From Chaetomium olivaceum (Eukaryota; Ascomycota; Sordariomycetes; Sordariales; Chaetomiaceae), in NCBI GenBank assembly GCA_039881045.1, contig JAYWVB010000012.1, positions 558,001-622,000 on the forward strand: DNA of 64,000 nt, read 5' to 3'. Position 1 is the first letter of the stretch; the number at the start of each line of letters is the position of its first letter. The notes under the pieces are model-generated. The model made no database searches. It worked only from the letters and a program-made list of their open reading frames with translations, and had not been told where the DNA came from. The position numbers and the translations under genes are program-made. Shown piece by piece: positions 44,541-55,575 of this stretch.

Positions 44541-47500
44541 ATGGGTAAGGTCGCTGACATGAGCATCCGTTTAACATTACGGAATACTCATTCCCATTCT
44601 TTTTCATTTCATTTCATTTTTTATTTTAGTTATTTTATTGTACTCTTTTTACCACGGCCGCCATTGCTGTCGTTGAAACCGCACCCGTGCTGACTCGACC
44701 CCAGATGCACACCTGCACAGCGCACCCTCGGCGGGAATTGATGGGGAGGATTCATCTGCGAACCATTATCACAATGTCACGGATCAGTTTAACGGGGCTT
44801 CTTACACGCGGGATTCGGGTATCCCAAGCCATGATGCCGCCGCCCAATATCTCGGTGACCCGATGGATCTCGACTTCGACCTCGAGGTCGCTCTCTGGGC
44901 AGGCGAGTTGGATCCTGCGATCGAGTACCATGAATCAAATATGAGCATCGGCTACGGCCCCCCGATGACTAGCACGCCCACGGACTTCCTTTTCGCCGAA
45001 GATGAAGGCGTTTTACCGGCCACGTCAAGCTACGACGCCCAGCTTGGCCCGCCATCTTATCCCATCGACATACCGCAACCGCAACCTCCGCCATCTCCCA
45101 CGCGCACGGTCTTCTCAGCGGCGCGCTCCGATGCTGGCTCCGATGATGCGAAGTCATTGGAGGACGGGTCCCCGAATGGTTTGGCCCGCCAACGGTTGCG
45201 CCGCCAATTGTCGCTTTTGTCTAAGGGGTGGGCTGGAGATGAGATCAGGTTCAAGAATTGTGACCCATCCAAGGCTGTTGTGTTGCACACCTTGGCAATG
45301 GAACTGGGCTTGGGCTACAACCACGACGTGAGGAGCCGCGAGGTCTCCATGTCTCGCCTCGAGCCGAGCCAGGCCCCCTCCAAGCCCCGGCCCTCTCCAC
45401 GCCGTTTATCTTCTTCGTTTTCCCGGTCCTCCACCGAACTCGACTCTGCCCTTTGCTTGCCGGGCTTGCCAATGGTGCTCGAGCATCAAACATTTGATAT
45501 GGCCGCCCACTTTAGCCACGAGCCCGACCGATCCCGAGTCCACGCGGCCGGTCGAACCGGGCAATGACGATCAACCTCTTGTGCGCCGGCCAAGCCGTAG
45601 CGAGCGCATCAGCGACTCAATTAGAGAACACGTTTCAACCCTTAAGACATCTATGTCCAAAGGCGGCAGGCGAGGGCCCCTTTCTGAAAACGGTCGTCGC
45701 GACATGCGGGCCCTCGAAGCGGTTGGCGGCGGTAAGCCCACCTTTACCCCCAACGGCCGTGAGCGAAAGTAAAGGCTAACAATCCACTTTAAGCCTGTTG
45801 GCGCTGCAAGGTGTTGCGGCGGAAAGTGAGTTTTCGTGTTTGGATTGCGGGACTCGCAACCCCAAGCTGACATGTGCCCCAGTGCGATCCAGGGAGCCCC
45901 TGTCGATGTTGTCTACAAAGTGTACCGATGCCCCATCTCGGCGAAGACGCACCTCTCTGGCCTCTGATCGGTTGTCGCCGTGGCCCACTCCGCGATTCCG
46001 CACCGCCCCAACTGCTCTGTCCTGAGCCGAAGCCGAAGCAACTGTCCTCTTCTGGCGCGTCTACCCTGACGCGGCGATGCCGTTCTGTCGACGTCGCCGA
46101 ACGATGTCTCCTCTCGGCTGAGAGTCAAAGACTGGCTGACATGAAGGCTGTTCTGGAAGGCGCAGGCTACAAACTGTCCATCACGGACCCGGCTTTCCAA
46201 GCATCCTTCACTTCCTTCATCGAGGCTGGGCGGTACCGCGACCGGGGCTCTCTGCAAAAGAGTTATTCAATTGGCGGCAGCCCGGTCACGTACACCGAGT
46301 TGATTGCCATAATCGCTTGGGAGCTTGCCGAGAACCAGCCCTTGCTACCTGCGCTGGAAATTAAGTCCTGGGAGAGCTTTATGAACATGCTGGAAACGGC
46401 CTGCCTATTCGAGGCCGAGGTTGGCAAGGTAAGTAAGGGGGTGCTTTGCAATCAAGGGATTACAGTACTGATAACTCCCCAGACATCGTTGGTGATTCTT
46501 TCCTTAGTGTGTCTCAGGCACTGCCTCGAGGCACTGCGGTTGCATTCGGCAAACTTGCTCTCGCCCAGGGGGCACGAGGACTGCGGTGGCGGCCAATGTC
46601 AAGTGGAGTGTATTCACAACCTCCGGTCTCGAGTCGCAGCTTACATCGACGAATTATCGTCTGTCATTTTCAACAAGGAAAACATGAGGGATCGAAGATG
46701 GTGGCTGTCGACATTCTACAGCCTCTACATCCAAAGCTATGTGCGGCACGCGTTGATTACCATTGAGAAGCAGCTTCGATTCGAATCGTCCGACGACGTT
46801 CCCGCCGAAGACCTTACAACTACCCAATACCTGCATCTACCGGCAGTGCTGTTCACTGCCGCGTCAGCCAAATACGATCCTCTACTTGACGGAAGGCTAC
46901 AATACGCCTTGACAGATAATTCGGTCATCCCGGAGACCTCTGTCCCTGAGCTCCATCATTCCTCTGCCCGCGTGGCTTGTGAGGTGGATAAATGGCCCGA
47001 AGCTGGTATTAGGACCCCTTACCAGTTTCTCAGGCGACTGCTGCAGATCGGCTCCCTCGACTTCTCCGATTCAGCTCTTGATGCCTCAAGTAGGGGAGAA
47101 ATCGGATCCCCCTTGGCATTGGCCTCGCCGTCCTCAGCCCGAGGCAAGGTGGGCTCGCCCGTCTCTCCGACTCCCAGTGCTTTCGAGGAGGGCTCGCCTT
47201 TCCCCCGTGTTCCCTTTGGCCAGAGCAAGAGAAGTTCGTGGGGTAGTTCGTACTCGGCACAGGCCTCGACGAAATTCTCAAACATGAGCTCTGACAGTCT
47301 AGCGCGCACCATGTCGACGGACATGACCAGCTTGTACGAGTCGTCCATCTTCACCGGCGTGTCCTTCTCGGGCAGCGTGGCCGACCTGAACGGGGACATG
47401 TGCCTGGACCTCGCGACCATCAACCCGACTGCGCTGTTCTCGGCCAACCACAACCGCTCCTCGCAATCACTCGATCAGGCAATGGCGGAGAGTGGTGTCC

Positions 47501-48112
47501 GGCACGACGGGCCGGCCGTCGGCTCGGCCCTGGGCGCCGAGCCCACCTTTGTCTGCAGCTGCTGCCCGCGCGCGCCGCGGCATTTTCACACAAGCGAAGA
47601 GCTCACGTATGTTCCCCCTAAAATCTCGGGTATGACTGCAGCCCCCGCTGACTTTTTTGTATTTAGTAACCACCAAGCCGAGAAACCGCATCCCTGCCCC
47701 CAATGCAAAGAAGCGCTTCAAGTCGCCCACCGAAGCCGAGCGGCACCTCAACGCGCTGCACCTCAAGGCCGACTTTTGGTCGTGCGAGGCGCTCAAGGAC
47801 CCGCTGCTGGCCTACCACACCCAGACCTACGGGGGTGAGACAAGCAACATCTGCGTGCTGTGCAACGGTGAGATCAAGCACAAGGACGGCGTGCCGGACC
47901 ACGACGAGCTGGTCAAGCATGTGGAAACGGTTCACCGGTTCGGCGTGTGCGACCGCAAGAAGAAGTTCTATCGCGCGGATAACTTTCGGCAGCACCTCAA
48001 GGGCACGCATGTGGCCTTGTGCAGCGGGGTGTGGCTGAAGGAGTTAGAGAGGGCTTGTCGGAGTACGACGGTTCCGCGGAGAGCTGGGTTTGCAAATACG
48101 GCGGGAACGTAA
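44541..48112 (+). CDS. Zn2Cys6 and C2H2 zinc-finger regulator with R3H-like segment
   Basis: Traced exons: a 4-nt first coding exon ATG|G (44541-44544), a 160-bp intron, then from 44705 an acidic N-terminus (MDAHLHSAPSAGIDGEDSS, MDLDFDLEVALWAGELDP). A conserved-looking block WAGDEIRFKNCDPSKAVVLH, TLAMELGLGYNHDVRSREVS resembles an R3H domain. Introns 45732-45793 and 45826-45882 flank a 32-nt exon; together they give ACWRCKVLRRK|CDPGSPCRCC, a C6 cluster with spacing CX2CX6CX5CX2C. Further exons follow introns 46429-46482 (frame-neutral) and 47607-47666. The C-terminus has a C2H2 finger CPQCKKRFKSPTEAERHLNA-LH and a second Cys/His set (NICVLCNGEIKHKDGVPDHD). Two frame steps occur: one between 45330 and 45500 (intron or indel unresolved) and one at the A3 run 47706-47708, where one A too many breaks the C2H2 finger. 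DNA-binding regulator by domain content; target unknown. Confidence 0.75.
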
Positions 48113-48851
48113 TGTTTACTTAGGTTTGATTCCTTGGTGTTTTGGATACGGATAGAGGTTTGCCGAGACGCAGACATGAACCACCCACCTACCTTAATGA
48201 GGGACAAACCGTCCTGTTAATGATACCACGCATATATCACGGGCCTGATCACGGTATTCACTGAGATGTTCATGTTACGACTGGTGCATAAGGGATGCTA
48301 GTTGGCCCGAGGGATGATAGGACGAAACAGAAGCTTATATTCCTACATCGCCTGGCAGGTGATTGTGATGCCGGCAAGGTGCTATCTGATTAAGGTATTT
48401 AGTTGTCAACGGCCCGCGAGCCCTCCATTGCCTTCGACCCCATCGCGCGGTAGTTCTCAACGCGTCGCACCGGACGCGATCGTGTTTTCCAAAAAGGAGA
48501 AGCATTTGGTAGGGCGTTGATCTCCTCTGATCAACACAAGCTTGAGCCAGAAAAACCAAATCACCTCCACCTTGGGGCTCCCAATCTTTTTTGACGACCA
48601 TCCCGAAATCTTCCTCGACAATCCCACCACACAATGAATCCCAGACTCTTCCCTGTTTTTACATTGTCCTTGTTTAATTCCCCGGCACTTACCATCTTCT
48701 GATAAATTGGGACGTGTCTTTCTTTTCAGCCGAGTACCGCCATCTCACCCCGACTCTCCTCCGACTTGCGACCCGTTGTCCCAGCCGCCATATCCTCTCA
48801 TCTCGACCCCACTTCTCGCTTGATTCATCGATATTCAAATAAGCCGTTACC
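48113..48851. other. Spacer downstream of zinc-finger regulator
   Basis: No supported gene. The 48302-48634 frames on both strands lack family resemblance. Confidence 0.5.
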
Positions 48852-49135
48852 ATGGGCATCAAAGAACGCACCGCTTGCCCAGCCAAAAGGGCGGCGGTGT
48901 TGGATAGCACAAGCAGGATATCCGCGGCGACCGAAGCAAGAAAAGCTTCAGCTTCCGATAGAATATGCTGAAAGTTGACATTTTGCACCATTTATGTACC
49001 ATCCACTTTCTGGCAGAGCTCAGGCTCTTCCTGTTGCTGCGTGCGGCACACCAGAACTGGGCCAAGAAAACTGACATATCCCTACGACCTGTCCAAGGAC
49101 GGCAAGACGGCCGAGGTCATCAATAACTTTCTGGT
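48852..49135 (+). pseudogene. Unrecognised protein family, copy 2, degenerate fragment
   Basis: This resembles the gene at 41284-42170. It opens with MGIKERTACPAKR (copy 1: MGAKNRAARPSQR), then after loss of most of the middle continues LRLFLLLRAAHQNWAKK and, one frame over, TYPYDLSKDGKTAEVINNFL (copy 1: GIFLLLRAARQRWYKKP, TYPTDLSKHGRMAQEIDKFL). A TGA at about 48969 and at least one frame change break it, and the C-terminal half is absent. It is on the opposite strand to copy 1, so it is not a simple tandem duplicate. Confidence 0.5.
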
Positions 49136-49648
49136 GTGGACTCAGTGTTATCGAGCGGCTTGCCGGCTGACTAGTAGGCGCAACTGAATAGAAATAAAAC
49201 ATAAAGAAACGGATAGAAAATGCGGCACAGCATCGAGGACAGTGAGGTGGTAGTCACTTAGGTGTGTCGGTAGCCGGGTGGGTTGTGTTACAGTCTTTCA
49301 ACGCCTTGTCCCATGTTTGGTTCCAAGTTCTTCCTCATCCTCCCACGGCACCAACCGGGTTTCATCTTCGCGCGTTGGACAAGAACAAGAAGGCCCCTGT
49401 CAAAGACCTTCTCAGTCGCAGAGTAAGGAAGAAGAACTCTAGGACATCTAATGTAGTCAAAGCGTAATATATACGGGCTGAAAAGCTAAAAATATATGCA
49501 CAGAAACCCGGACACGGTGGCAACCCCATCCCCACTCGTCGAAGGTCCAAGCGACCTGACGTTGCTCCATCACGTACACACACATATACACCCCCTACCA
49601 TGGACACCACACCGACACACTACCCTCAAGCCGGAGCACGGACAGCGC
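49136..49648. other. Spacer holding the AA9 3' untranslated region
   Basis: No gene seen. Short frames only. Confidence 0.5.
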
Positions 49649-50946
49649 TTACACGCACTGGCTGTAGAAGTCGTTGGTAACCTTGCAGGTCGAGCCCGAC
49701 GCGCAGGTCTTGCAGCCGGAGTAGTTCGAGCCGCCGCATTGGCCCCTGTAGTCACGAACACCGTTAGTATGTCTTCTTCTATTTGACTGCCACTATCCCC
49801 GGCGGAAGAGGGGGAGGGAGGAAGCGACGTTGGTTGGCTGGGGGGGGTGAGGGTTGGCAAGAGCGTTACGATGTTTTCAACGTACCACTTCTCGACGCTG
49901 CAGCCCGAGGGAACGGAAGAGGTCTGGACGGGCGGGCGCACAGTGCTGGTGGCCAGGGTGGTGCTGGGCTGAGGAGTGGAGCCTCCGTTACCCGGGTTGG
50001 AGCCGCCGCCGTTGCCACCGCTGCAGGTGAAGACGGAGGGGCCGGGGACCGTGTAGCTGTTGAAGTTGGAGTAGATCTGTGGGAGGTGTTAGAGGACCGC
50101 TGCTAGGGGGACTGAGAGCAAGAAGGCTTACGTTGGCGGTGTAGCCGGGGTCAGTCTCCTTGAAAGCGCCCGGGATCGACACCGTCGAAGGGCTGGCGCT
50201 GCCACCCCCGGTTACCTTGACCTGGGCGCAGGAGATGTAGAACTGGGGAATTCCACCGGGCCACGGGTTGTGGATACCGAGCTGTTGGATGCGAACAAGG
50301 TATTCACCGTCGGCAATGCAGCTGGGGATCTGGGCGGTGTAGGTGGCTGCGAGAAAATGCGTCAGCTTTGGATGGAGATGAAGAGCCGGTCAGAGCAAGA
50401 CATACTTCCCAAGTCCCACGTAGCTGAGCCTCCAGAGAAGCTAGGACCGATGTCCTTGATTTTGAACCACCCACCACTTCCGTCATAGTCACTCACTTTG
50501 GATTATGGTTAGTTACTGAAGGTTACATATTGTGAAGACGATGGTTACTTACCAGCACCGGGGGCCTTGGACATGTATACGGACACAGCTCCCTGGTGGT
50601 ACACTAAAATGGCGTTAGTACATACATCTTGACAGCAGGACGGTAGCGATAGAAGTCGCAATCTGTTAAGGACTGTATGACAACTTACCTGCCACATCAG
50701 ACGTGAACGTGATGGAATCCCCGCCTTCACGGAGACAGTTTCAGTCCCCGCGCCGCTCGCGCCGACGTTGCAGCGGAGGTCGTTGGAGGCGAGATCCGTC
50801 ACGGGGGAGTTGTAGTTGGAGTTCTTGCGGATGTACTGGTACACACCGCCCTTTCCGCTGGGTGTAGTAAGCTGCTGGAAGATGTAGTGGGCAGAAGCCT
50901 CGCTGACCGCCAGCGAGAGGGCGGCAGCACCGAGAAGTCCCTTCAT
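49649..50946 (-). CDS. AA9 lytic polysaccharide monooxygenase with CBM1
   Basis: A copper enzyme that oxidatively cuts cellulose outside the cell. The signal peptide MKGLLGAAALSLAVSEASA is cleaved before HYIFQQL, so His1 forms the copper histidine brace; the second copper His is in VYHQGAVSVYMSKAPG and the axial Tyr in GGIPQFYISCAQVKV. Six exons and five introns (50604-50688, 50496-50552, 50347-50405, 50077-50131, 49746-49885) join with consistent phases. A Gly/Ser/Pro linker leads to a full CBM1 (CSVEKWGQCGGSNYSGCKTC through DFYSQCV). The product is 300 residues if one base is added: the G4 run (plus-strand C 50719-50722) after SVKAG must be G5 to read DSITFTSDVA. Only that break exists, so the gene is probably live. 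It belongs to the AA9 group whose N-terminus reads HYIFQQLT in Chaetomiaceae and Neurospora. Confidence 0.93.
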
Positions 50947-52525
50947 TATGGTGTTGGTGGAGGGTGGAGGTAGCGAGGATTTTGGTATGGGTAGCTGAGT
51001 TGCGGCTGGCTCAGAAGACGAGGAAAGTGACCAGCACAGTCCTGAAGGCGTCCTCTTATATGGCTCGTCTAAGCGGAACACCCGTGAGCCTGGATTCAAC
51101 TGTGGAGGTCGCACTCGCGCGAACCGTGTTCAGATACGCCCCTGAGGAAGGTCGAGGTCCGGCGTCCGGCGGGGCATTGCAACGGCAGCTGTTCTATTGT
51201 CGGCACTGCGTCGCCAACGGGCCGGCTGCCGGGGTCATTCGCGGCCCCTTTCGAATCCTTGGAGCTGGGAAACAACGGACACCTTTGTCCGGATACTCGA
51301 AAGGGTGATGGACATGTCCTCTCGGCCAATCACGATTCATCCCACGCGCTGCTATTTAGCCGCCAACGCCCATGCACCCCACAACCCGGTTTTCTCAATG
51401 AAACAATGCCATCACACCCTGGCCCAGTTGTTGATGGTCAGGGGTTGCCTTATGCGGATCGATCTCCCGACGATGAGCCTGAAGCAAACCAAGTGGACAC
51501 CCCGTTCCCGTTTGCAAGCCAAGACGCCGGACTTGTCGAGAATCATTTCGGATGGCTGCCGAAGGGCTGCAGGTTGAGACATGCCTAGAAGAAGACGACC
51601 CGGGTTTCTGACAGGTCTGATATTAAAAACGTGGGCGCTTGCCAACGGACGTCAGTGGCGTCAGTTTGAGCAATTAATATGCACGATCTGACTTCGATAA
51701 ATGAGGTGGGTTGGGGGATGTGGGTTGCCTCGTTGAATCTTACGCGTGACGTGCATAGACCGTGGCAGAACCACACAACCGTTAACGCTGTGCATTTGGC
51801 TGCCTTGACAGCCGCTTAGTTATGCTGACGGAAATAAGGTCTAGTAGGTAGACAATATCGGACACCCAGGCATAACGGGGGAGAGGTTGGGGTGGAATTA
51901 CACACAAGAAGAGAAAAGAGAGAGAAAGAAAATATCATAGAAAGGATAGAAACAGATTCAGTGTCCCAAGATGGAGTACAACGAAGAGTACCCGTACGAG
52001 AGCAGACAAAGGGGTATCGGGGGAGAGTAGGAGCAGTGAGATATAATCACCAGCTAGCAATACCTCAATATATTTACCGTTTTTCACCATATTACTACTC
52101 CGCCCACCATGGACGGACCCGGCTGATCCCCCATCCCAAACGCCAAGAAAAGTAAGGCATATCATTCTTAATGGCCAACTTCCTCAAGTTAGAAGGGGTT
52201 GACTGAGCATCAGCGGCTTGGAGAAGCTTTCCTACGGTTTCCTCGGTTTGGTCGTGGGGTGCTCCTTGCCGGCCACGATCTCCTTTTCACGCCGGGCCTT
52301 CAACTTCCCCCTGTTCCCCTTGGTCATCCCTAAAGCATCGTCAGCACAAACCAAGCTAGCTCATCGACAAAGTCACGTACCGTCATCGGGCAAGAGGTTG
52401 CCATCCTTCCAATTTTCACCGGTCCGAATCTCAAATGCATACCGTATACGAGCACACGACCAGAACCCTAGAGCCAGTCCAGCCGCTCGTACTTTCGCCC
52501 GCGCGACCTCGCCCCGTTGAACAGG
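50947..52525. other. Spacer between AA9 gene and transporter relic
   Basis: The AA9 promoter occupies the left end. On the minus strand a possible gene end can be traced: WKDGNLLPDDG, a 51-bp GTACGT...TTTAG intron (52330-52380) and a Lys/Arg-rich tail ending at 52232. Upstream this frame runs antisense to the transporter relic, so I give it low weight and do not list it as a gene. Confidence 0.4.
51053..51060 (-). promoter_or_regulatory. TATA box of AA9 gene
   Basis: CATATAAGAG on the minus strand, about 107 bp upstream of ATG 50946. Confidence 0.45.
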
Positions 52526-54077
52526 ATGATGCCCAACCACGTCCGCGCGCCCATTGACCGCGCCTTTGGCTGGTAACGCAAGCGAAATCTTCGTTACCTC
52601 TACTTCATGCTCATCCCGACTTGTATGGGCATCCAGATGACATCGGGTTTCCACTCGTAGGCGGTTAGCGTCCTTCAGCCGGCCTGCTTCGCGTCAAATT
52701 ACTAAACAGGGCATCTAGCTGGTATGTATATATTGCGTCCAACTGCTTCTGGGCTTCGGAATCCCGCCATGTATGGTCTCTGGCTCAGCATTGATTGGAG
52801 AGCTGGGCTATCCATGTTATGCCTAAGGTCCACTGAGTTCTACCGGAGTCCAGGTTCACTCAGTATCTGACACATACCACAGGAATGCGCCGCCCTGACG
52901 ACCCTCTTTAGCGTCTCCTATTTTGTCGGACAGATTTCCGCGGTAGATATCTGCTTCGGGACTAACAACATTGTTACCGACTGGGGCTGGCGTATCCCGT
53001 TCTTCCTCCAGATCGTGCCCCTCCAATTCAGATTTGCCTCGTCTTCTTCGTGCCCGAGTCCCCACGGTGGCTGGTGTCTAAAGACCGCAGCGCCGACGCC
53101 CTGCAGATTTTGGTCCAATACCACGGCGAGGGCGAGCAGACTGAGTTTGTGCGGGCCGAGATGGCACAGATCTAGACGACGCTCAACATCGAGATGCAGA
53201 GCTCGCCCAGCTCGTGGCTCAACCTCGCGCGCACCAAGGGCATGCGTAAGCGGCTGCTAGCCACCTGCATGCTGGACCTGTTCATGCAGTGATCCGGCTC
53301 GACGCTGATCTCCTACTACCTCGGCGACCTGCTGCAGATCATCGGCCAGGACTCGACCCACTTCAAGCAGACCATCAACGTCAGCATCTCGTGCTGGTCG
53401 CTCGTGTATTCTTTTATTGCGTCCATGCTGGTCAAGATGTTCAAGCGCAGGCATATGTATCTCATCTGTACTTCTTCAAGTCTGTTGGTGTGCTTTTTGT
53501 TGTACACGGTCAGTATGGAGCGGGCGATCACGGCCTAGGAGGCCGGACACTCGAACTACGCGGCGAGTGCGGCCTGTATTTTCTTTCTTTCTACTTATGC
53601 GCCGTGCTATTACTTAGCCTGCCTTAAGTGTGGCTTCACCATGTCACCGGAACGCGGCTAGCTAACAGCTTATAGCGTACCTCGTCGAGCTCTGACCCTA
53701 CGCCGAGCGGTCCAGGGGGGTCGTAGTCTTTCAGCTGTTTGCTCGGTCCGCCGAATTCTTGACCACCTTCATCAACTCCATCAGCATGGCCAACATTGAC
53801 TGGAAGTACTTCATCACGTACTGCTGCTTCCTGGCTTTTGAGGTTGTCTTTGTGTATTACTACTTCCCCGAGACCTTTGGTAAGACGTTAGAGGAAGCTA
53901 CGTTTTGTAAGTTGACTTTAGTCGTTTCAATTTAGGTAGGTTGGGTTTGACGTTGCTAATCGACGTTTCACAGTGTTTGAAGAGGACAGGCCGCTGGCGG
54001 AGAAGGCCGCACTTGCGGTTGAGCAGTGGATAGCCCATGAGCCGCGGCCGACAGGGACGCAGGCGGGGAAGCCGTGA
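52526..54077 (+). pseudogene. MFS sugar transporter (lactose-permease type), decayed
   Basis: Translation in changing frames follows the fungal MFS sugar-porter family from end to end: NLRYLYFMLIPTCMGIQMTS, LLLGFGIPPCMVSGSALIGE, VSYFVGQISA, ICFGTNNIVTDWGWRIPFFL, FFVPESPRWLVSKDRSADAL, TLISYYLGDLLQIIGQDSTH, PYAERSRG, NIDWKYFITYCCFLAFEVVF, FPETFGKTLEEATF, a 66-bp intron (53908-53973) and a final exon ending at 54077. Damage: TAA 52574, TAG 52658, TAG 53173, TGA 53290, TAG 53536, further stops after 53650 including TGA where the family has Trp in LVELWPYAERS, frame steps near 52745 and 53030, and loss of the segment holding the second to fourth helices. Several stops are the products of C-to-T change on one strand or the other (Gln to TAG/TAA, Trp to TGA). 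Intact relatives import disaccharides. It cannot make a working carrier. Confidence 0.88.
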
Positions 54078-54900
54078 TGATGAGAAGTCATGACCGTAGT
54101 CTGGTTATTAATTACTCAGTATCATTCTAGGTCAGGGTTTAGCATTCTCCGGGTATTCAGTTCCCTGAATCGATGTAGGGGCCTTTTCTCCGTCTAAAGC
54201 TAAAGAGCCTGAGCACTGTTGGGCATATGTTCTTGTGTTATTGTGGAGTAGATTTACTAAACTCTACAAATTCTGTTTTGCGGTCACGTCTTACCTATCG
54301 GTGCCATATTCATCCATTTATCGGTCAGGACAGCATATCGGATACGTAAAGGGAAAAAGGAAAACCAAAAATAGGGGAAGAGAACAGGAAGAACGGGGAT
54401 TGGGAACAACCCGATTGTTTGTGAATAGCTGCATTAGGTACCTGAAAAGGGAGTAACCAACGATGCTTATGTAACGTCATATCAAACTTGGAAAAACATT
54501 TAGTGTAACGTAAGCTGATAAAATATGGATGGTGTTTTAGTTGGTGTTGGTGATGGCCGTTGCTGGCGAGCCAACTCCAAGTTTACTGCACACGCCACCT
54601 AGGTACATTTCATCTTAGGTGTTCAAAGCTTACGAGGTCGTGTGACGCAAGCGAGTCACACAAAAGAGAAATGACATTCGAAGCACGAAGATGACGGAAG
54701 ACAGATGATTTGTTCACAAGGCATAACCCTTCCGAACGCCACCGCAATTCTAGTGATAAGTATATAACTATATATACTATTTCTTTCCCTGACGCACTGT
54801 CACTTTGCTCTAAGCAGCAGCAGCATCGCCTCTGCGACTAGCACGCTTCCCTCCTGATCACATCGTCAACACCAGAAGCACACCGAAGCACGTGAGCATC
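54078..54900. other. Spacer upstream of orphan gene
   Basis: AT-richer than its neighbours. The only feature is the TATATAA box at 54761 in a run of alternating T and A. Confidence 0.5.
54761..54767 (+). promoter_or_regulatory. TATA box of orphan gene at 54901
   Basis: TATATAACTATATATACTAT lies 134 bp upstream of ATG 54901, followed by a C-rich leader with CACATCGTCAACACC just before the start, a good fungal start context. Confidence 0.5.
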
Positions 54901-55575
54901 ATGGGAAACGGTCGCGGAAAAGCTTATTACCAGGGGATCAGGGACAAAAGGCGGCGGCACCCCAAGCCCCGTGCTTCCAACACCATTCTCGATGCGCTCT
55001 CATCTTTAAGCCTAGACACACCCATTGAACGCAGCAAACCGAAGCCCCAGCCCTCCCGCTTCCCACGGCTACAACGGGCTTTTGGGCGCAAGGGTATGGG
55101 GAACTCCACCCGAAACCCCCTCCTTTGGCAAGTCAAACCCGCTGACCTACGCCGCTTCATGCGACAGCTCAAGAAACGAACTCCCAACAGCCAGGCTGCG
55201 TCGCCCAACATCTCCAGCCTCATCGACACGATGCTCGGCCGCATCCTCGATGACCGCAACCGCAGCAGCGTTTCCCAACTCCCAGCCTTCATACCCCGTA
55301 ATCCCGCCGAAACGGCAAAGTTCGTTGATGGCATTACTCGCAGTTGGGGCAAGTCTTTCCGGCAGGACCCCAGCTTCCGGGAGGACCCGCCTTTGGCAGA
55401 CACGGTCAACGGCATTAGTTTCACAAAGCTAATGGCGTTTAGGGATCAGATGAGGAGGGAGCAGCAGCATGCCGTCCCCCAGCGCATGGGCTATGCGGTG
55501 CCGGAAGAGGAGGACCCCGGCTTTATGCCTCAAGAGCCGGTGCCGGACTGTCGCAGTATAGGCATCTCTCGGTAA
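54901..55575 (+). CDS. Hypothetical basic protein, 224 residues
   Basis: An intronless frame beginning MGNGRGKAYYQGIRDKRRRH. I chose ATG 54901 because the upstream in-frame codon at 54892 is GTG and the context of 54901 is good. The N-terminal 80 residues are Lys/Arg/Pro/Ser-rich with two basic patches (RDKRRRHPKPR, RKGMGNSTR); the middle (WQVKPADLRRFMRQLKKRTP, SSLIDTMLGRILDDRNRSSV) is predicted helical; the C-terminus is acidic and ends SIGISR. No signal peptide, membrane helix or known motif. A strong TATA box and clean leader support real expression. I do not recognise the family; a basic, partly disordered nuclear or nucleic-acid-associated protein is possible but not shown. Confidence 0.6.
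   Translation: MGNGRGKAYYQGIRDKRRRHPKPRASNTILDALSSLSLDTPIERSKPKPQPSRFPRLQRAFGRKGMGNSTRNPLLWQVKPADLRRFMRQLKKRTPNSQAASPNISSLIDTMLGRILDDRNRSSVSQLPAFIPRNPAETAKFVDGITRSWGKSFRQDPSFREDPPLADTVNGISFTKLMAFRDQMRREQQHAVPQRMGYAVPEEEDPGFMPQEPVPDCRSIGISR

Noticed and set aside
52232..52654. Possible minus-strand gene end with a 51-bp intron
   Set aside because: Its upstream half is antisense to the MFS transporter relic, which is well supported on the plus strand, and the frame has no start or known family.
52690..52800. Protein-like minus-strand reading WRDSEAQKQLDAIYTYQ
   Set aside because: The plus strand here reads LLLGFGIPPCMVSGSALIGE, a conserved MFS block, so the minus reading is its shadow.
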